Positions 17,214 through 25,307 of a stretch of 64,000 nt of DNA are shown one piece after another. Each line of letters starts with the position of its first letter. The first letter of the stretch is position 1. The notes beneath the pieces were generated by a model. It did no database searches. It was given only the letters and a program-made list of their open reading frames with translations, and was not told the origin of the DNA. The stretch is from Streptomyces sp. SAI-127 (GTDB lineage Bacteria; Actinomycetota; Actinomycetes; Streptomycetales; Streptomycetaceae), in assembly GCF_029894425.1 (NCBI RefSeq), contig NZ_JARXYJ010000001.1, positions 1,116,001-1,180,000 on the forward strand, read 5' to 3'. The position numbers and the translations under genes were made by a program.

Positions 17214-18539
17214 TCAGACACGGGCGGACCAGACAGGGCCGTCCGGGTATGTGTACTCCTTCAGGGACTCCGGGTGCATCTGCGCGCTGAGTCCGGGTTC
17301 GGTCGGCGCGAGGTAGTGGCCGTCGGCGATGCGCACCGGGTCGACGAAGTGCTCGTGCAGATGGTCGACGTACTCGATGACACGGTCTTCGGTGGTGCCG
17401 GAGACGGCGACGTAGTCGAACATCGACAGGTGCTGGACCATCTCGCACAGGCCCACCCCTCCGGCGTGCGGGCAGACCGGCACACCGAACTTCGCGGCGA
17501 GCAGCAGGATCGCGACGTTCTCGTTGACGCCGCCCACCCGGGCGGAGTCGATCTGCACGATGTCGACCGCCCCGGCCTGGAGGAGCTGCTTGAAGACGAC
17601 CCGGTTGGCGATGTGCTCGCCGGTGGCGACCTTGATGGGGCTGACGGCCCTGCGTACGGCGGCGTGGCCGAGGATGTCGTCGGGGGAGGTGGGTTCCTCG
17701 ATCCAGTACGGGTCGTACGGTGCCAGGGCGCGCATCCAGTCGATCGCGGGCTGGACGTCCCATCTCTGGTTGGCGTCCACCGCGATGCGGATGGAGTAGC
17801 CGACCGTCTCGCGGGCGGTGCGCATGCGCCGTACGTCGTCCTCCAGTGACGCACCGACCTTCAGCTTGATCTGGGTGAAGCCGTCCGCGACGGCTTCGCG
17901 GGCGAGGCGGGCCAGTTTCTCGTCGGAGTAGCCGAGCCAGCCGGGGGTGGTGGTGTAAGCGGGGTAGCCCTGGTCGAGCAGCCGGCTGATGCGCTGTTCG
18001 CGGCCCGGTTCGGCGCGGCGCAGGATCTCCAGGGCCTCCTCCGGGGTGAGAGCGTCGCTGAGCCAGCGGAAGTCGACCTGGGCGACCAGCTCCTCCGGTG
18101 ACATCTCGCCGAGGAAGCGCCAGACGGGCCGGCCCGCGCGCTTGGCGGCCAGGTCCCAGGCGGCGTTGACCACGGCGCCGGTGGCCATGTGGATGGCGCC
18201 CTTCTCCGGGCCCAGCCAGCGCAGTTGGGGGTCGTGGACCAGAGAGCGGGAGAACGCGCCGAGGTCGCCGCAGACCGCCTCGACCGAGCGGCCGACCACG
18301 TGCGGGGCGAGGGCGGCGACGGCGGCGGCCTGGACGTCGTTGCCGCGGCCGGTGGTGAAGGCGAGGGCGTGGCCCTCCAGACCGTCGCCGGCGTCGGTGC
18401 GCAGAACGACGTAGGCGGCGGAGTAGTCCGGTTCGGGGTTCATCGCGTCCGACCCGTCCAGGTGCTCGGACGTCGGGAAGCGCACGTCGAGGACGTCCAG
18501 GGCGGTGATGCGGGCGGAGGCGGGCACGAGGGAGGACAT
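17214..18539 (-). CDS. L-fuconate dehydratase (enolase superfamily)
   Basis: This 441-residue protein aligns by motif with L-fuconate dehydratase, which converts L-fuconate to 2-keto-3-deoxy-L-fuconate in oxidative fucose breakdown. The base motif KLKVG ends at residue 229 (Lys227), metal ligands are Asp255 in [10 protein letters not shown], Glu281 in WIEEP and Glu308 in ATGEH, and the second catalytic base is His358 in CPHAGG; the spacing matches the characterised enzyme family. N-terminal [21 protein letters not shown] is also typical. The ATG at 18539 has AGGAG 8 bases upstream. It follows the ABC permease on the same strand by 86 bp and is probably cotranscribed with the importer. Confidence 0.9.
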   Translation of the reverse strand: MSSLVPASARITALDVLDVRFPTSEHLDGSDAMNPEPDYSAAYVVLRTDAGDGLEGHALAFTTGRGNDVQAAAVAALAPHVVGRSVEAVCGDLGAFSRSLVHDPQLRWLGPEKGAIHMATGAVVNAAWDLAAKRAGRPVWRFLGEMSPEELVAQVDFRWLSDALTPEEALEILRRAEPGREQRISRLLDQGYPAYTTTPGWLGYSDEKLARLAREAVADGFTQIKLKVGASLEDDVRRMRTARETVGYSIRIAVDANQRWDVQPAIDWMRALAPYDPYWIEEPTSPDDILGHAAVRRAVSPIKVATGEHIANRVVFKQLLQAGAVDIVQIDSARVGGVNENVAILLLAAKFGVPVCPHAGGVGLCEMVQHLSMFDYVAVSGTTEDRVIEYVDHLHEHFVDPVRIADGHYLAPTEPGLSAQMHPESLKEYTYPDGPVWSARV

Positions 18540-18625
18540 GGCGGCAACTCCTGTGGTGCAGGCAGGGCACACGGATCTACGACGGAAAGGTGAGGCGGCG
18601 GGCCCGGTGGCGACGGCCGCGCGGG

Positions 18626-19663
18626 TCACTCCTGGACCTTGCCGCCCGTGATGCGGGAGATGGCGAGGGCGACCAGGATGATCAGGCCGTTGAGGGCGCC
18701 GATCCACTGCGCGGGTACACCGCCCAGGGTGAGCACGTTCTGGATCAGGAAGAGCAGCAGGATGCCGCAGAACGCCCCGAACATGGTGCCCTTGCCGCCG
18801 TTGAGGCTGATCCCGCCGATGACGGCGGCGGCGAACACGGTGAAGATGTAGCCGTTGCCCTGGGCCGAGGCGACGGAGGCCAGCCGTCCGGAGAGCATCA
18901 GTCCGGCGAGCGCGGCGAGCACGCTGCCGGTGACGATGACGATCCACAGCACCCGGTCGGTGCGGATGCCGGCCGCCTTCGCCGCGTCGACGTTGCCTCC
19001 GATGGCGTAGAGCGAACGGCCGAAGCTGGTCCATCCGAGCACCACGATCGCGGCGGCGAACAGCATCAGACAGATCCAGATCGAGGCCGGCACACCGAAC
19101 CATTCGGCAGTGCCGAGGTAGAGCATCGAGTCCGGCAGCTGGAAGAACGTCTGACCGCCGGAGATGCCCGTGAGGACGCCGCGCAGCACGATCAGCATGC
19201 CGAGGGTCACGATGAAGCCGTTGAGGCCGAACCGGATGATCAGCAGGGCGTTGAGCACGCCGACGAGTACGCCCACGGCGAGCGTGACCGGGATCGACCA
19301 GACACCGGGCAGCAGCCCGAGACCGTGTCCCGCGCCGGTCGGCACGACCAGCCAGGCCGCGACACCGGGCGCGAGGCCCATCGTGGACTCGAGGGACAGG
19401 TCCATCTTCCTGACGATCAGGATCATCGCCTGGGCGAGGACCAGCAGGGCCATCTCGGACATGGTCTGCAGGACGTTGACGAGGTTGTCGGCCTGGAGGA
19501 AGACCGGGTTGACGATCTGGCCGACGACCGCGATGACCACGATGGCAGGGACGAGCGCGAGATCGCGCAGGCGCGCCAGGGGTATCCGGCCGCCGAGCAG
19601 CCTGGTCCGCTGCGCCTCCGTTTCCGTGGGGGCGGCGGTGTCCGCGAGGACGGTCTCAGGCAT
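18626..19663 (-). CDS. sugar ABC transporter permease (RbsC/BPD_transp_2 type)
   Basis: This 345-residue membrane protein has about ten hydrophobic helices after a short cytoplasmic N-terminus. Family motifs are [70 protein letters not shown] and [17 protein letters not shown], all typical of ribose/xylose-class permeases. It forms the channel for the ATPase at 19656 and the lipoprotein at 21264. Its start overlaps the ATPase end by 8 bp, indicating translational coupling. Fucose as substrate is inferred from the fuconate dehydratase downstream and the fucosidase upstream. Confidence 0.92.
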   Translation of the reverse strand: MPETVLADTAAPTETEAQRTRLLGGRIPLARLRDLALVPAIVVIAVVGQIVNPVFLQADNLVNVLQTMSEMALLVLAQAMILIVRKMDLSLESTMGLAPGVAAWLVVPTGAGHGLGLLPGVWSIPVTLAVGVLVGVLNALLIIRFGLNGFIVTLGMLIVLRGVLTGISGGQTFFQLPDSMLYLGTAEWFGVPASIWICLMLFAAAIVVLGWTSFGRSLYAIGGNVDAAKAAGIRTDRVLWIVIVTGSVLAALAGLMLSGRLASVASAQGNGYIFTVFAAAVIGGISLNGGKGTMFGAFCGILLLFLIQNVLTLGGVPAQWIGALNGLIILVALAISRITGGKVQE

Positions 19664-21218
19664 GGAGGTCCACTCCTTCCATCGCGGCCACGAGGTCGTG
19701 GTCGTGCCAGCCGCGGGCGACCTCTGAGGTCACCCGGCCCTGGAACATCACCAGGACCCGGTCGCACATGCGCAGGTCGTCGAGTTCGTCGGAGGCGATG
19801 AGCACTCCGGTGCCGGTCCGGGCGGTCTCCTCGACCTTGCCGAGGAGGAACTCCTTGGAGCGCACGTCCACGCCCGCGGTCGGATTGATCAGCACCAGCA
19901 GACGCGGGTCGTTCGCCAGGGCGCGGGCCATGACGACCTTCTGCTGATTGCCTCCGGACAGGGCGGAGACGGGCAGTTCGGGACCAGGGGTCTTGATCGC
20001 CAGGTACTCGATCATGCCCTCGGCGAGCCGGTCCCGGCGGCTGCGGCTCAGGAACCCGTTCGAGCCAAGGCGCTTCGGTACGGACAGTGTGGCGTTGTCC
20101 GCGATGGACATGTCGGGCACGAGGCCCTGGTGGTGCCGGTCCTGCGGGACGAACCCGGCACCGGCGGCGAGCGCCGCGGGCACACTGCCCGGCCGAGGCC
20201 GCCGCCCGGCGATCTCCACCTCGCCCGCCGCTGGCGCCCGCAGCCCCACGACGGTCTCGGCGACCTCGGTACGTCCGCTGCCGGCGGCGCCCGCGAGGCC
20301 GACGATCTCGCCGGTCCCGACCTGGAGGCTCACGTCGTCGTACGCGTCGCCTCGCAGAGCACGGACGCTCAGCGCGGCCGTGGCGCCGGAGGTGAGGGTG
20401 CTCGCCCGTTCCCCTTGCCGGTCGGCCGCCGCCTCGCCGGTCATCGCGGCGACCAGCTCGGTGCGAGGGAGTTCCGCCACCGGCGCCGTGACGATGTGCC
20501 GGGCGTCGCGGAAGACCGTCACCATGTCGCAGATCTCGTAGACCTCCTGGAGATGGTGACTGATGAACAGGAACGTGACGCCCTGCCGTTGCAGGTCGCG
20601 GATGCGCTCGAAGAGACGGTTGATCGCCGCCCCGTCGAGCTGGGCGGTCGGCTCGTCGAGGATGATGAACCGCGCCCCGAAGGACAGTGCCCGGGCGATC
20701 TCGACGAACTGCCGCTGTTCGACGCTCAGTTCGCCCGCGGGGGTCTGCGGGTCGACGTCCACCGACCAGGTCGCCAGCAGGTCCCGGGCGCGGCGACGGG
20801 TGCCCCGCCAGCTGATGAGCCGGCTGGGCCCGTGGTCGTGCCGGTGCAGGAAGAGGTTCTCGGCGACGGTCAGCGTCGGGATGATCGTCGACTTCTGGTA
20901 GACGCAGGCCACGCGTTGCCGCCAGGTGTTCCGGTCGGCGGGCCGTGGGGCGGGCTCGCCGCCGAAGGTGACCGTTCCCTCGTCGGGGGCCTGGAGGCCG
21001 GTGAGGACGGACACCAGGGTCGACTTGCCGGCTCCGTTGCGGCCGACGAGCGCGTGGGTCTCCCCGGGCCTGATGGTGATCCGGGCGCCGTTCAGGGCCA
21101 CCGTCGGACCGAATCGTTTGACGATGCCCGTCGCCTCGACGACGGGTGGCCCCGTCGGGATCCGTCCGTGGCTCGCCGGGTCGGGCGCGGGAGTGACCGC
21201 TCGTTGCCCGTCGCTCAT
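19656..21218 (-). CDS. sugar ABC transporter ATP-binding protein (RbsA-like, two ATPase domains)
   Basis: The 520-residue protein has two ABC domains. The first (about 25-255) shows Walker A GRNGAGKSTL, signature LSVEQRQFVEIARAL and Walker B FIILDEPTAQLD. The second (about 280-510) has the usual degenerate Walker [13 protein letters not shown], signature LSGGNQQKVVMARAL and a Walker B variant LLVLINPTAGVD, where the aspartate-glutamate pair reads I-N. This asymmetry is normal for carbohydrate-uptake ABC class 2 proteins. It is the middle gene of the importer operon, 45 bp after the binding-protein gene. Confidence 0.92.
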   Translation of the reverse strand: MSDGQRAVTPAPDPASHGRIPTGPPVVEATGIVKRFGPTVALNGARITIRPGETHALVGRNGAGKSTLVSVLTGLQAPDEGTVTFGGEPAPRPADRNTWRQRVACVYQKSTIIPTLTVAENLFLHRHDHGPSRLISWRGTRRRARDLLATWSVDVDPQTPAGELSVEQRQFVEIARALSFGARFIILDEPTAQLDGAAINRLFERIRDLQRQGVTFLFISHHLQEVYEICDMVTVFRDARHIVTAPVAELPRTELVAAMTGEAAADRQGERASTLTSGATAALSVRALRGDAYDDVSLQVGTGEIVGLAGAAGSGRTEVAETVVGLRAPAAGEVEIAGRRPRPGSVPAALAAGAGFVPQDRHHQGLVPDMSIADNATLSVPKRLGSNGFLSRSRRDRLAEGMIEYLAIKTPGPELPVSALSGGNQQKVVMARALANDPRLLVLINPTAGVDVRSKEFLLGKVEETARTGTGVLIASDELDDLRMCDRVLVMFQGRVTSEVARGWHDHDLVAAMEGVDLHA

Positions 21219-21263
21219 CTCAACCGCCTTGTTCTCGTGAGCCGTTGCATGCAGGAGAAGCGA

Positions 21264-22325
21264 TCAGCCGAGGTTGTTGCCCCACAACGACTTGTCGTCG
21301 CTCTTGACGCTGGGCACGCCGCCGTAGGTACCGCCGTCGGCAGTCACCAGCGGGGCGGAGAGCTGGTCCTCCAGCAGTCCGTCGCGGACCTGGATGATGG
21401 TGCTGTCATGGTCGGTCCTGCCGGGCTTGAACGTCTTTCCGTCGATCGCGGCCTTGAGGTAGTACAGGGCGTACTTGGCGTAGAGGTCGGCAGGCTGGGA
21501 GACGGTGGCGTCGATCTTCCCGGCGGCGATGGACCTGAGTTCCTCGGGGATGCCGTCGTTCGACACGACGAAGACGTGCTTGCTGTCCTTCGGGTCGACC
21601 AACAGGCCCTTCTGCTTGAGGAGTTGGAGCGTTCCGGACAGGGCGAAGCTGGACTGCATGTAGACCCCCCTGATGTCCGGGTGGGCGGTCAGGTCGGTCT
21701 GCAGCTTCTGAGCGGCGACGGCCCCGTCCCAGTTGGTGGCCTCGCCGAGCACTTTGATGCCGGGGTAGTCCTTCTTCATGCAGTCGTTGAACGCCTCGGT
21801 GCGGTCACGGCCGTTGATGGAGTCGAGACCTCCCTCCAGCATCACGACCTTGCCCTTGCCGCCGAGCTTGGTGCCGAGGTACTGGCACGCCTTCTCGCCG
21901 TAGGCACGGTTGTCGGCGCGGACCACCATGAAGACGTTGCCGCTGTCCGGGCGGGTGTCCACGGTGACGACCGGGATCTTCTTCGCCTCCAGCTGTGCCA
22001 GGGTCGGCGCGACGGCGGCGGTGTCCTGCGGGGCCATGGCGATGCCCTTGACGCCCTGACTGATGAACGTCTGTGCGTTGGCGGTGAGTTTGGCGACGTC
22101 GTTCTGCGAGTTGGTGGTCTTGAGCGAGAGGCCGAGCTTCTTGCCGTACTCCGGCGTGTACTTGATGTAGGAGTTCCAGAAGTCGGTGTCGGAGCGCGGG
22201 TAGTCGACGCCGACCAGCGGCGCGTCACCGGACGACGCCGACGTGGAGCCGCTGCCGCACGCGCTGAGCAGCGCCAGTGCGGACAGGGCGGAGACGGCGG
22301 AACAGAGGGCGGTGCTGAATCTCAT
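21264..22325 (-). CDS. sugar ABC transporter substrate-binding lipoprotein (periplasmic-binding family 4)
   Basis: The 353-residue product begins MRFSTALCSAVSALSALALL with a lipobox LLSAC (Cys23), so it is a membrane-anchored lipoprotein. The mature part has the two-domain ribose-binding fold: GVDYPRSDTDFWNSYIKY, GVKGIAMAPQDTAAVAPTL, KKIPVVTVDTRPDSGNV, VVMLEGGLDSINGRDRTEAF and FVVSNDGIPEELRSIAAGKI. A Sec-type ATG at 22325 with GAGGA is preferred over an upstream extension. It is the first gene of the operon and has a good promoter. Ligand is likely L-fucose or a related monosaccharide (inference). Confidence 0.9.
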   Translation of the reverse strand: MRFSTALCSAVSALSALALLSACGSGSTSASSGDAPLVGVDYPRSDTDFWNSYIKYTPEYGKKLGLSLKTTNSQNDVAKLTANAQTFISQGVKGIAMAPQDTAAVAPTLAQLEAKKIPVVTVDTRPDSGNVFMVVRADNRAYGEKACQYLGTKLGGKGKVVMLEGGLDSINGRDRTEAFNDCMKKDYPGIKVLGEATNWDGAVAAQKLQTDLTAHPDIRGVYMQSSFALSGTLQLLKQKGLLVDPKDSKHVFVVSNDGIPEELRSIAAGKIDATVSQPADLYAKYALYYLKAAIDGKTFKPGRTDHDSTIIQVRDGLLEDQLSAPLVTADGGTYGGVPSVKSDDKSLWGNNLG

Positions 22326-22713
22326 CAGTGCTTCCTCGCGCCGGTCCCGTAGTGGGAGATGTAGAGATGGGATGTTTATAGGCGTGACCCGCTGGACTGT
22401 CCAGGCCTTCGTACAACACCGAGGGGGAAAAGGCAGTTTGTGAGTATTCGTCACGCCAAGATGGCACCCTCAGGGGAAGATCCATCCCATCAATCGTTCG
22501 GCGACCTCATCGCTGCGCTGGCCACACATACACGGCGAGACATTCCATGTTTGCGTGACAGAAATACTCATCAGAACCAGGCAATCCGGGCTATTTGTCC
22601 ACAGTAATGGTCGCTTTCATCCCTACACATTGGTTGACACGCCAGGCCGACATGGTCGACCTTCATGCGTGGCCCTGCATTCCCCCTGCCCCTTCCGCCC
22701 CAGGGATGTGTCA
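22326..22713. promoter_or_regulatory. divergent control region between fucose importer and fucosidase
   Basis: This 388-bp gap separates divergent genes. It holds the importer promoter (22375-22403), a palindrome CTGGACTGTCCAG at 22392-22404 over its -35 box, CATCCCATC on the minus strand at 22366-22374 near its start point and again on the plus strand at 22483-22491, and an inverted pair of a TGAGTATT...GTCACG element (22441-22455 and 22554-22570). A fucosidase promoter is less clear; TTGACA occurs at 22634-22639 but without a convincing -10. Confidence 0.6.
22375..22403 (-). promoter_or_regulatory. promoter of the sugar ABC transporter operon
   Basis: Minus-strand TGGACA (22403-22398) and TATAAA (22380-22375) are separated by 17 bp, 50 bp before the lipoprotein start codon. 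The -35 box lies inside the 13-bp palindrome CTGGACTGTCCAG, a plausible regulator site. Confidence 0.7.
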
Positions 22714-24945
22714 ATGTCGAGCTCGATGAACAGGCGCCAGCTCCTGGCCTCCGCAACCTGCGTGGCCACGGCGGCCGTTGCCGGAGGTGCGTTCGGTGCC
22801 GGTGTCGCCCAGGCGGCGCCCAGCACGTATACGCCCGACTGGAACTCGGTCGACCAGCACCCGCCGGCTCCGGAGTGGTTCCAGGACGCGAAGTTCGGGA
22901 TCTACTTCCACTGGGGCGTCTTCAGCGTCCCCGCCTTCGGCAACGAGTGGTACCCGCGCAACATGTACGAGAGCGGGAACAGCGCCAACCAGCACCACAT
23001 CGCGACCTACGGCCAGCCCTCGGCATGGCCGTACCACAACTTCATCAACGGGGCGCGGGACCTGGCGGGCAACACCGTCAAGTTCGCACCGAAGCTGAAG
23101 TCGGCCGGCGGGAAGTTCGACCCCGACGAGTGGGTGCAGCTGTTCGTCGACGCCGGAGCCAGATTCGCCGGCCCGGTGGCCGAGCACCATGACGGATTCT
23201 CCATGTGGGACAGCCAGGTCAACGAGTGGAACTCGGTGAGAAAGGGCCCGGGACTCGACCTGCTGCGGCTGTTCTCCACGGCTATCCGCGCCAAGGGCCT
23301 CAAGCTGCTGGTGGCCATGCACCACGCGTACAACTTCACCGGCTTCTACGAGTTCGCCCCCGCCCAGACGGACAGCAGCCTCAAGAAGCTCTACGGGCAG
23401 CTGGGTTCGGCCGCGGAGAACCAGCTCTGGTTCGACAAACTGAAGGAGGTCATCGACCGCGCCCAGCCCGACATCCTGTGGCAGGACTTCAATCTGGACG
23501 CCGTCGACGAGACACAGCGCCTGAACTTCCTGGCGTACTACTACAACCAGGCAGACAGCTGGGGCCGCGAGGTCGTCGCCACGTACAAGGACGGCATGAA
23601 CGGCAAGGGCGAGGTCTTCGACTACGAGCGCGGCGGGCCGGCCGACCTCACCACCCCGTACTGGCTCACCGACGACAGCATCTCCAGCTCCAGCTGGTGC
23701 TACACCCAGGGCATCGGCTACTACACCACCCAGCAGATGCTGCACTCGTTCCTCGACCGGGTCAGCAAGAACGGCAACATGCTGCTGAACATCGCACCGA
23801 TGGCCGACGGCACCATCCCGCAGGCGCAGAAGGACATCCTGCTCGGTATCGGAGACCACCTGAAGCGCTTCGGCGAGTCGGTGTACGCGACCCGCGCCTG
23901 GACGGCGTACGGCGAGGGGCCGACGAAGATGGGCGGCGGCTCGTTCACCACTCCGCACGCGGGCACCGCGCAGGACATCCGCTTCACCCGCAACAAGGCG
24001 AACAACGTCCTCTACGCCACGGTCCTGGGCTGGCCCGGCAGCTCGCTGACGATCAAGACCCTCGGCTCGGACCGGATCAACCTCTCCTCGCTGCCCTCGG
24101 TGCAGCTCCTCGGCTCCACCGCCGGCACCTATATCGACCTGCCCACACCGACCCAGAACACCTCCGGCCTCACCGTCACCCTGCCGTCCTCGGCGCCGTA
24201 CAGCGCGGGCGCCTACGTCCTGAAGCTCACCTTCGCCGGCACGATCCCGGGCCTGCGGCCGCTCGCCGGCGCCATCGCCTTCACGGACGTCGACTACACC
24301 GGCAACGCCGCCGTCCTCACCGTCGGCGACTACACCGCGGCCGACCTGACCGCGGCCGGACCGGGCCCCCGTACCCTCTCCTCCCTCCGGCCGGCCCCCG
24401 GCTACCAGGTGATCGGCTACTCCGGAGACAACTTCACCGGCACCTCCTGGACCTTCACCGCCGAGAACCCCGACCTCAGAGTCACCGGCAACAACGACCA
24501 GATCACCTCGCTGAAGGTCCAGTTCAACCCGGCGGCGTACTTCCGGATCACCAACGCCACCAACGGCCTCGCCCTGGACAGCGGCGGCAACGTCGCCTCC
24601 GGCTCCAACCTCAAGCAGTGGACCTGGGACGGCAGTTCGAACCTGCAGTGGCATGCGGAAGCTGTCGGAGGCGGCTACTACAGGCTGGTCAACCGCACGA
24701 ACGGCATGGTCGCCGACGGCTGGGGCGCCACCACCGACGGCTCCGCCGCCCGGCAGGCCGCCTGGAACGGCGGCACCAACCAGCAGTGGACGATCACCCA
24801 CCGGGGCAGCGACCGCTACTCGATAGCCAACCGCACCACCGGCCTCGTCCTGGACGGCGGCGGCAACGTGGCCTCGGGCTCCATGGCCAAGCAGTGGACC
24901 TACGGCAGCAGCACCAACCTGCTGTGGACCTTCACCGCGCTGTAG
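22714..24945 (+). CDS. secreted alpha-L-fucosidase (GH29) with crystallin-like and ricin-type lectin domains
   Basis: The 743-residue protein starts with a Tat-like signal (NRRQLLASATCVATAAVAGG, cleavage near AQA, residue 34). Residues about 40-400 are a GH29 barrel: FGIYFHWGVFSVPAFGNEWY, EHHDGFSMWDS and DILWQDFN, with Asp258 the likely nucleophile. A C-terminal beta domain follows to about 500, then a segment with YQVIGYSGDNFTGTSWTF resembling a beta-gamma-crystallin motif, then a ricin B-type lectin (about 610-743) with repeated Q-W motifs such as NLQWHAE, NQQWTI and NLLWTF. It removes terminal alpha-L-fucose outside the cell; the lectin should target polysaccharide. The ATG at 22714 has AGGGA 7 bases upstream. 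Confidence 0.9.
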   Translation: MSSSMNRRQLLASATCVATAAVAGGAFGAGVAQAAPSTYTPDWNSVDQHPPAPEWFQDAKFGIYFHWGVFSVPAFGNEWYPRNMYESGNSANQHHIATYGQPSAWPYHNFINGARDLAGNTVKFAPKLKSAGGKFDPDEWVQLFVDAGARFAGPVAEHHDGFSMWDSQVNEWNSVRKGPGLDLLRLFSTAIRAKGLKLLVAMHHAYNFTGFYEFAPAQTDSSLKKLYGQLGSAAENQLWFDKLKEVIDRAQPDILWQDFNLDAVDETQRLNFLAYYYNQADSWGREVVATYKDGMNGKGEVFDYERGGPADLTTPYWLTDDSISSSSWCYTQGIGYYTTQQMLHSFLDRVSKNGNMLLNIAPMADGTIPQAQKDILLGIGDHLKRFGESVYATRAWTAYGEGPTKMGGGSFTTPHAGTAQDIRFTRNKANNVLYATVLGWPGSSLTIKTLGSDRINLSSLPSVQLLGSTAGTYIDLPTPTQNTSGLTVTLPSSAPYSAGAYVLKLTFAGTIPGLRPLAGAIAFTDVDYTGNAAVLTVGDYTAADLTAAGPGPRTLSSLRPAPGYQVIGYSGDNFTGTSWTFTAENPDLRVTGNNDQITSLKVQFNPAAYFRITNATNGLALDSGGNVASGSNLKQWTWDGSSNLQWHAEAVGGGYYRLVNRTNGMVADGWGATTDGSAARQAAWNGGTNQQWTITHRGSDRYSIANRTTGLVLDGGGNVASGSMAKQWTYGSSTNLLWTFTAL

Positions 24946-25031
24946 CCGGCGGGACCTCGGCCCAGGCCGACCGCCTCATCGCCGACCGGCAGCGGAACCG
25001 GTACCCGGCGGCCCTGTCGGCCGGGCCGTGC

Positions 25032-25063
25032 GGCGGACCGGGGTGGGCGAACCCCGGTCCGCC
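25032..25063 (+). terminator. terminator of the GH29 fucosidase gene
   Basis: GGCGGACCGGGGT (25032-25044) and ACCCCGGTCCGCC (25051-25063) form a perfect 13-bp stem with a 6-base loop, 86 bp after the fucosidase stop codon. Confidence 0.75.
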
Positions 25064-25154
25064 ACCCCTTACGCGCACACACGATCGGGACGTCCGCACC
25101 TGACCATGTCGCCATCCCATCCACGGCGGCCCACGGACGTCTGCGGTCGTTGTC

Positions 25155-25184
25155 GAGCGGGGCCGCGCGGGCGCGGCCCCGCTC
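25155..25184. terminator. second GC-rich stem-loop downstream of GH29
   Basis: GAGCGGGGCCGCG (25155-25167) pairs perfectly with 25172-25184 around a 4-base loop. It may back up the first terminator or lie in the leader of the SpoIIE-type gene. Confidence 0.6.
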
Positions 25185-25307
25185 AGTCCACCCGGCGGTC
25201 GGGTACGCGCGGTCGGAGAGCCGGGGAGCAGAAGCGGACCTAGGCTGGAAGCTGCGGCTGAAGACCAGCGCTGACGGGCACGGCTTGTCCGGACGGAGGC
25301 GTAGCGC

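Larger units (their letters stand above)
24946..25307. other. intergenic region with two strong stem-loops
   Basis: This 362-bp gap follows the fucosidase and precedes the SpoIIE-type gene in the same direction. It contains two long hairpins (25032-25063 and 25155-25184). The last 100 bp should hold the promoter of the downstream gene; a GGGTAC at 25200-25205 recalls stress-sigma -10 elements, but no matching -35 was established. No additional gene is seen. Confidence 0.55.
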
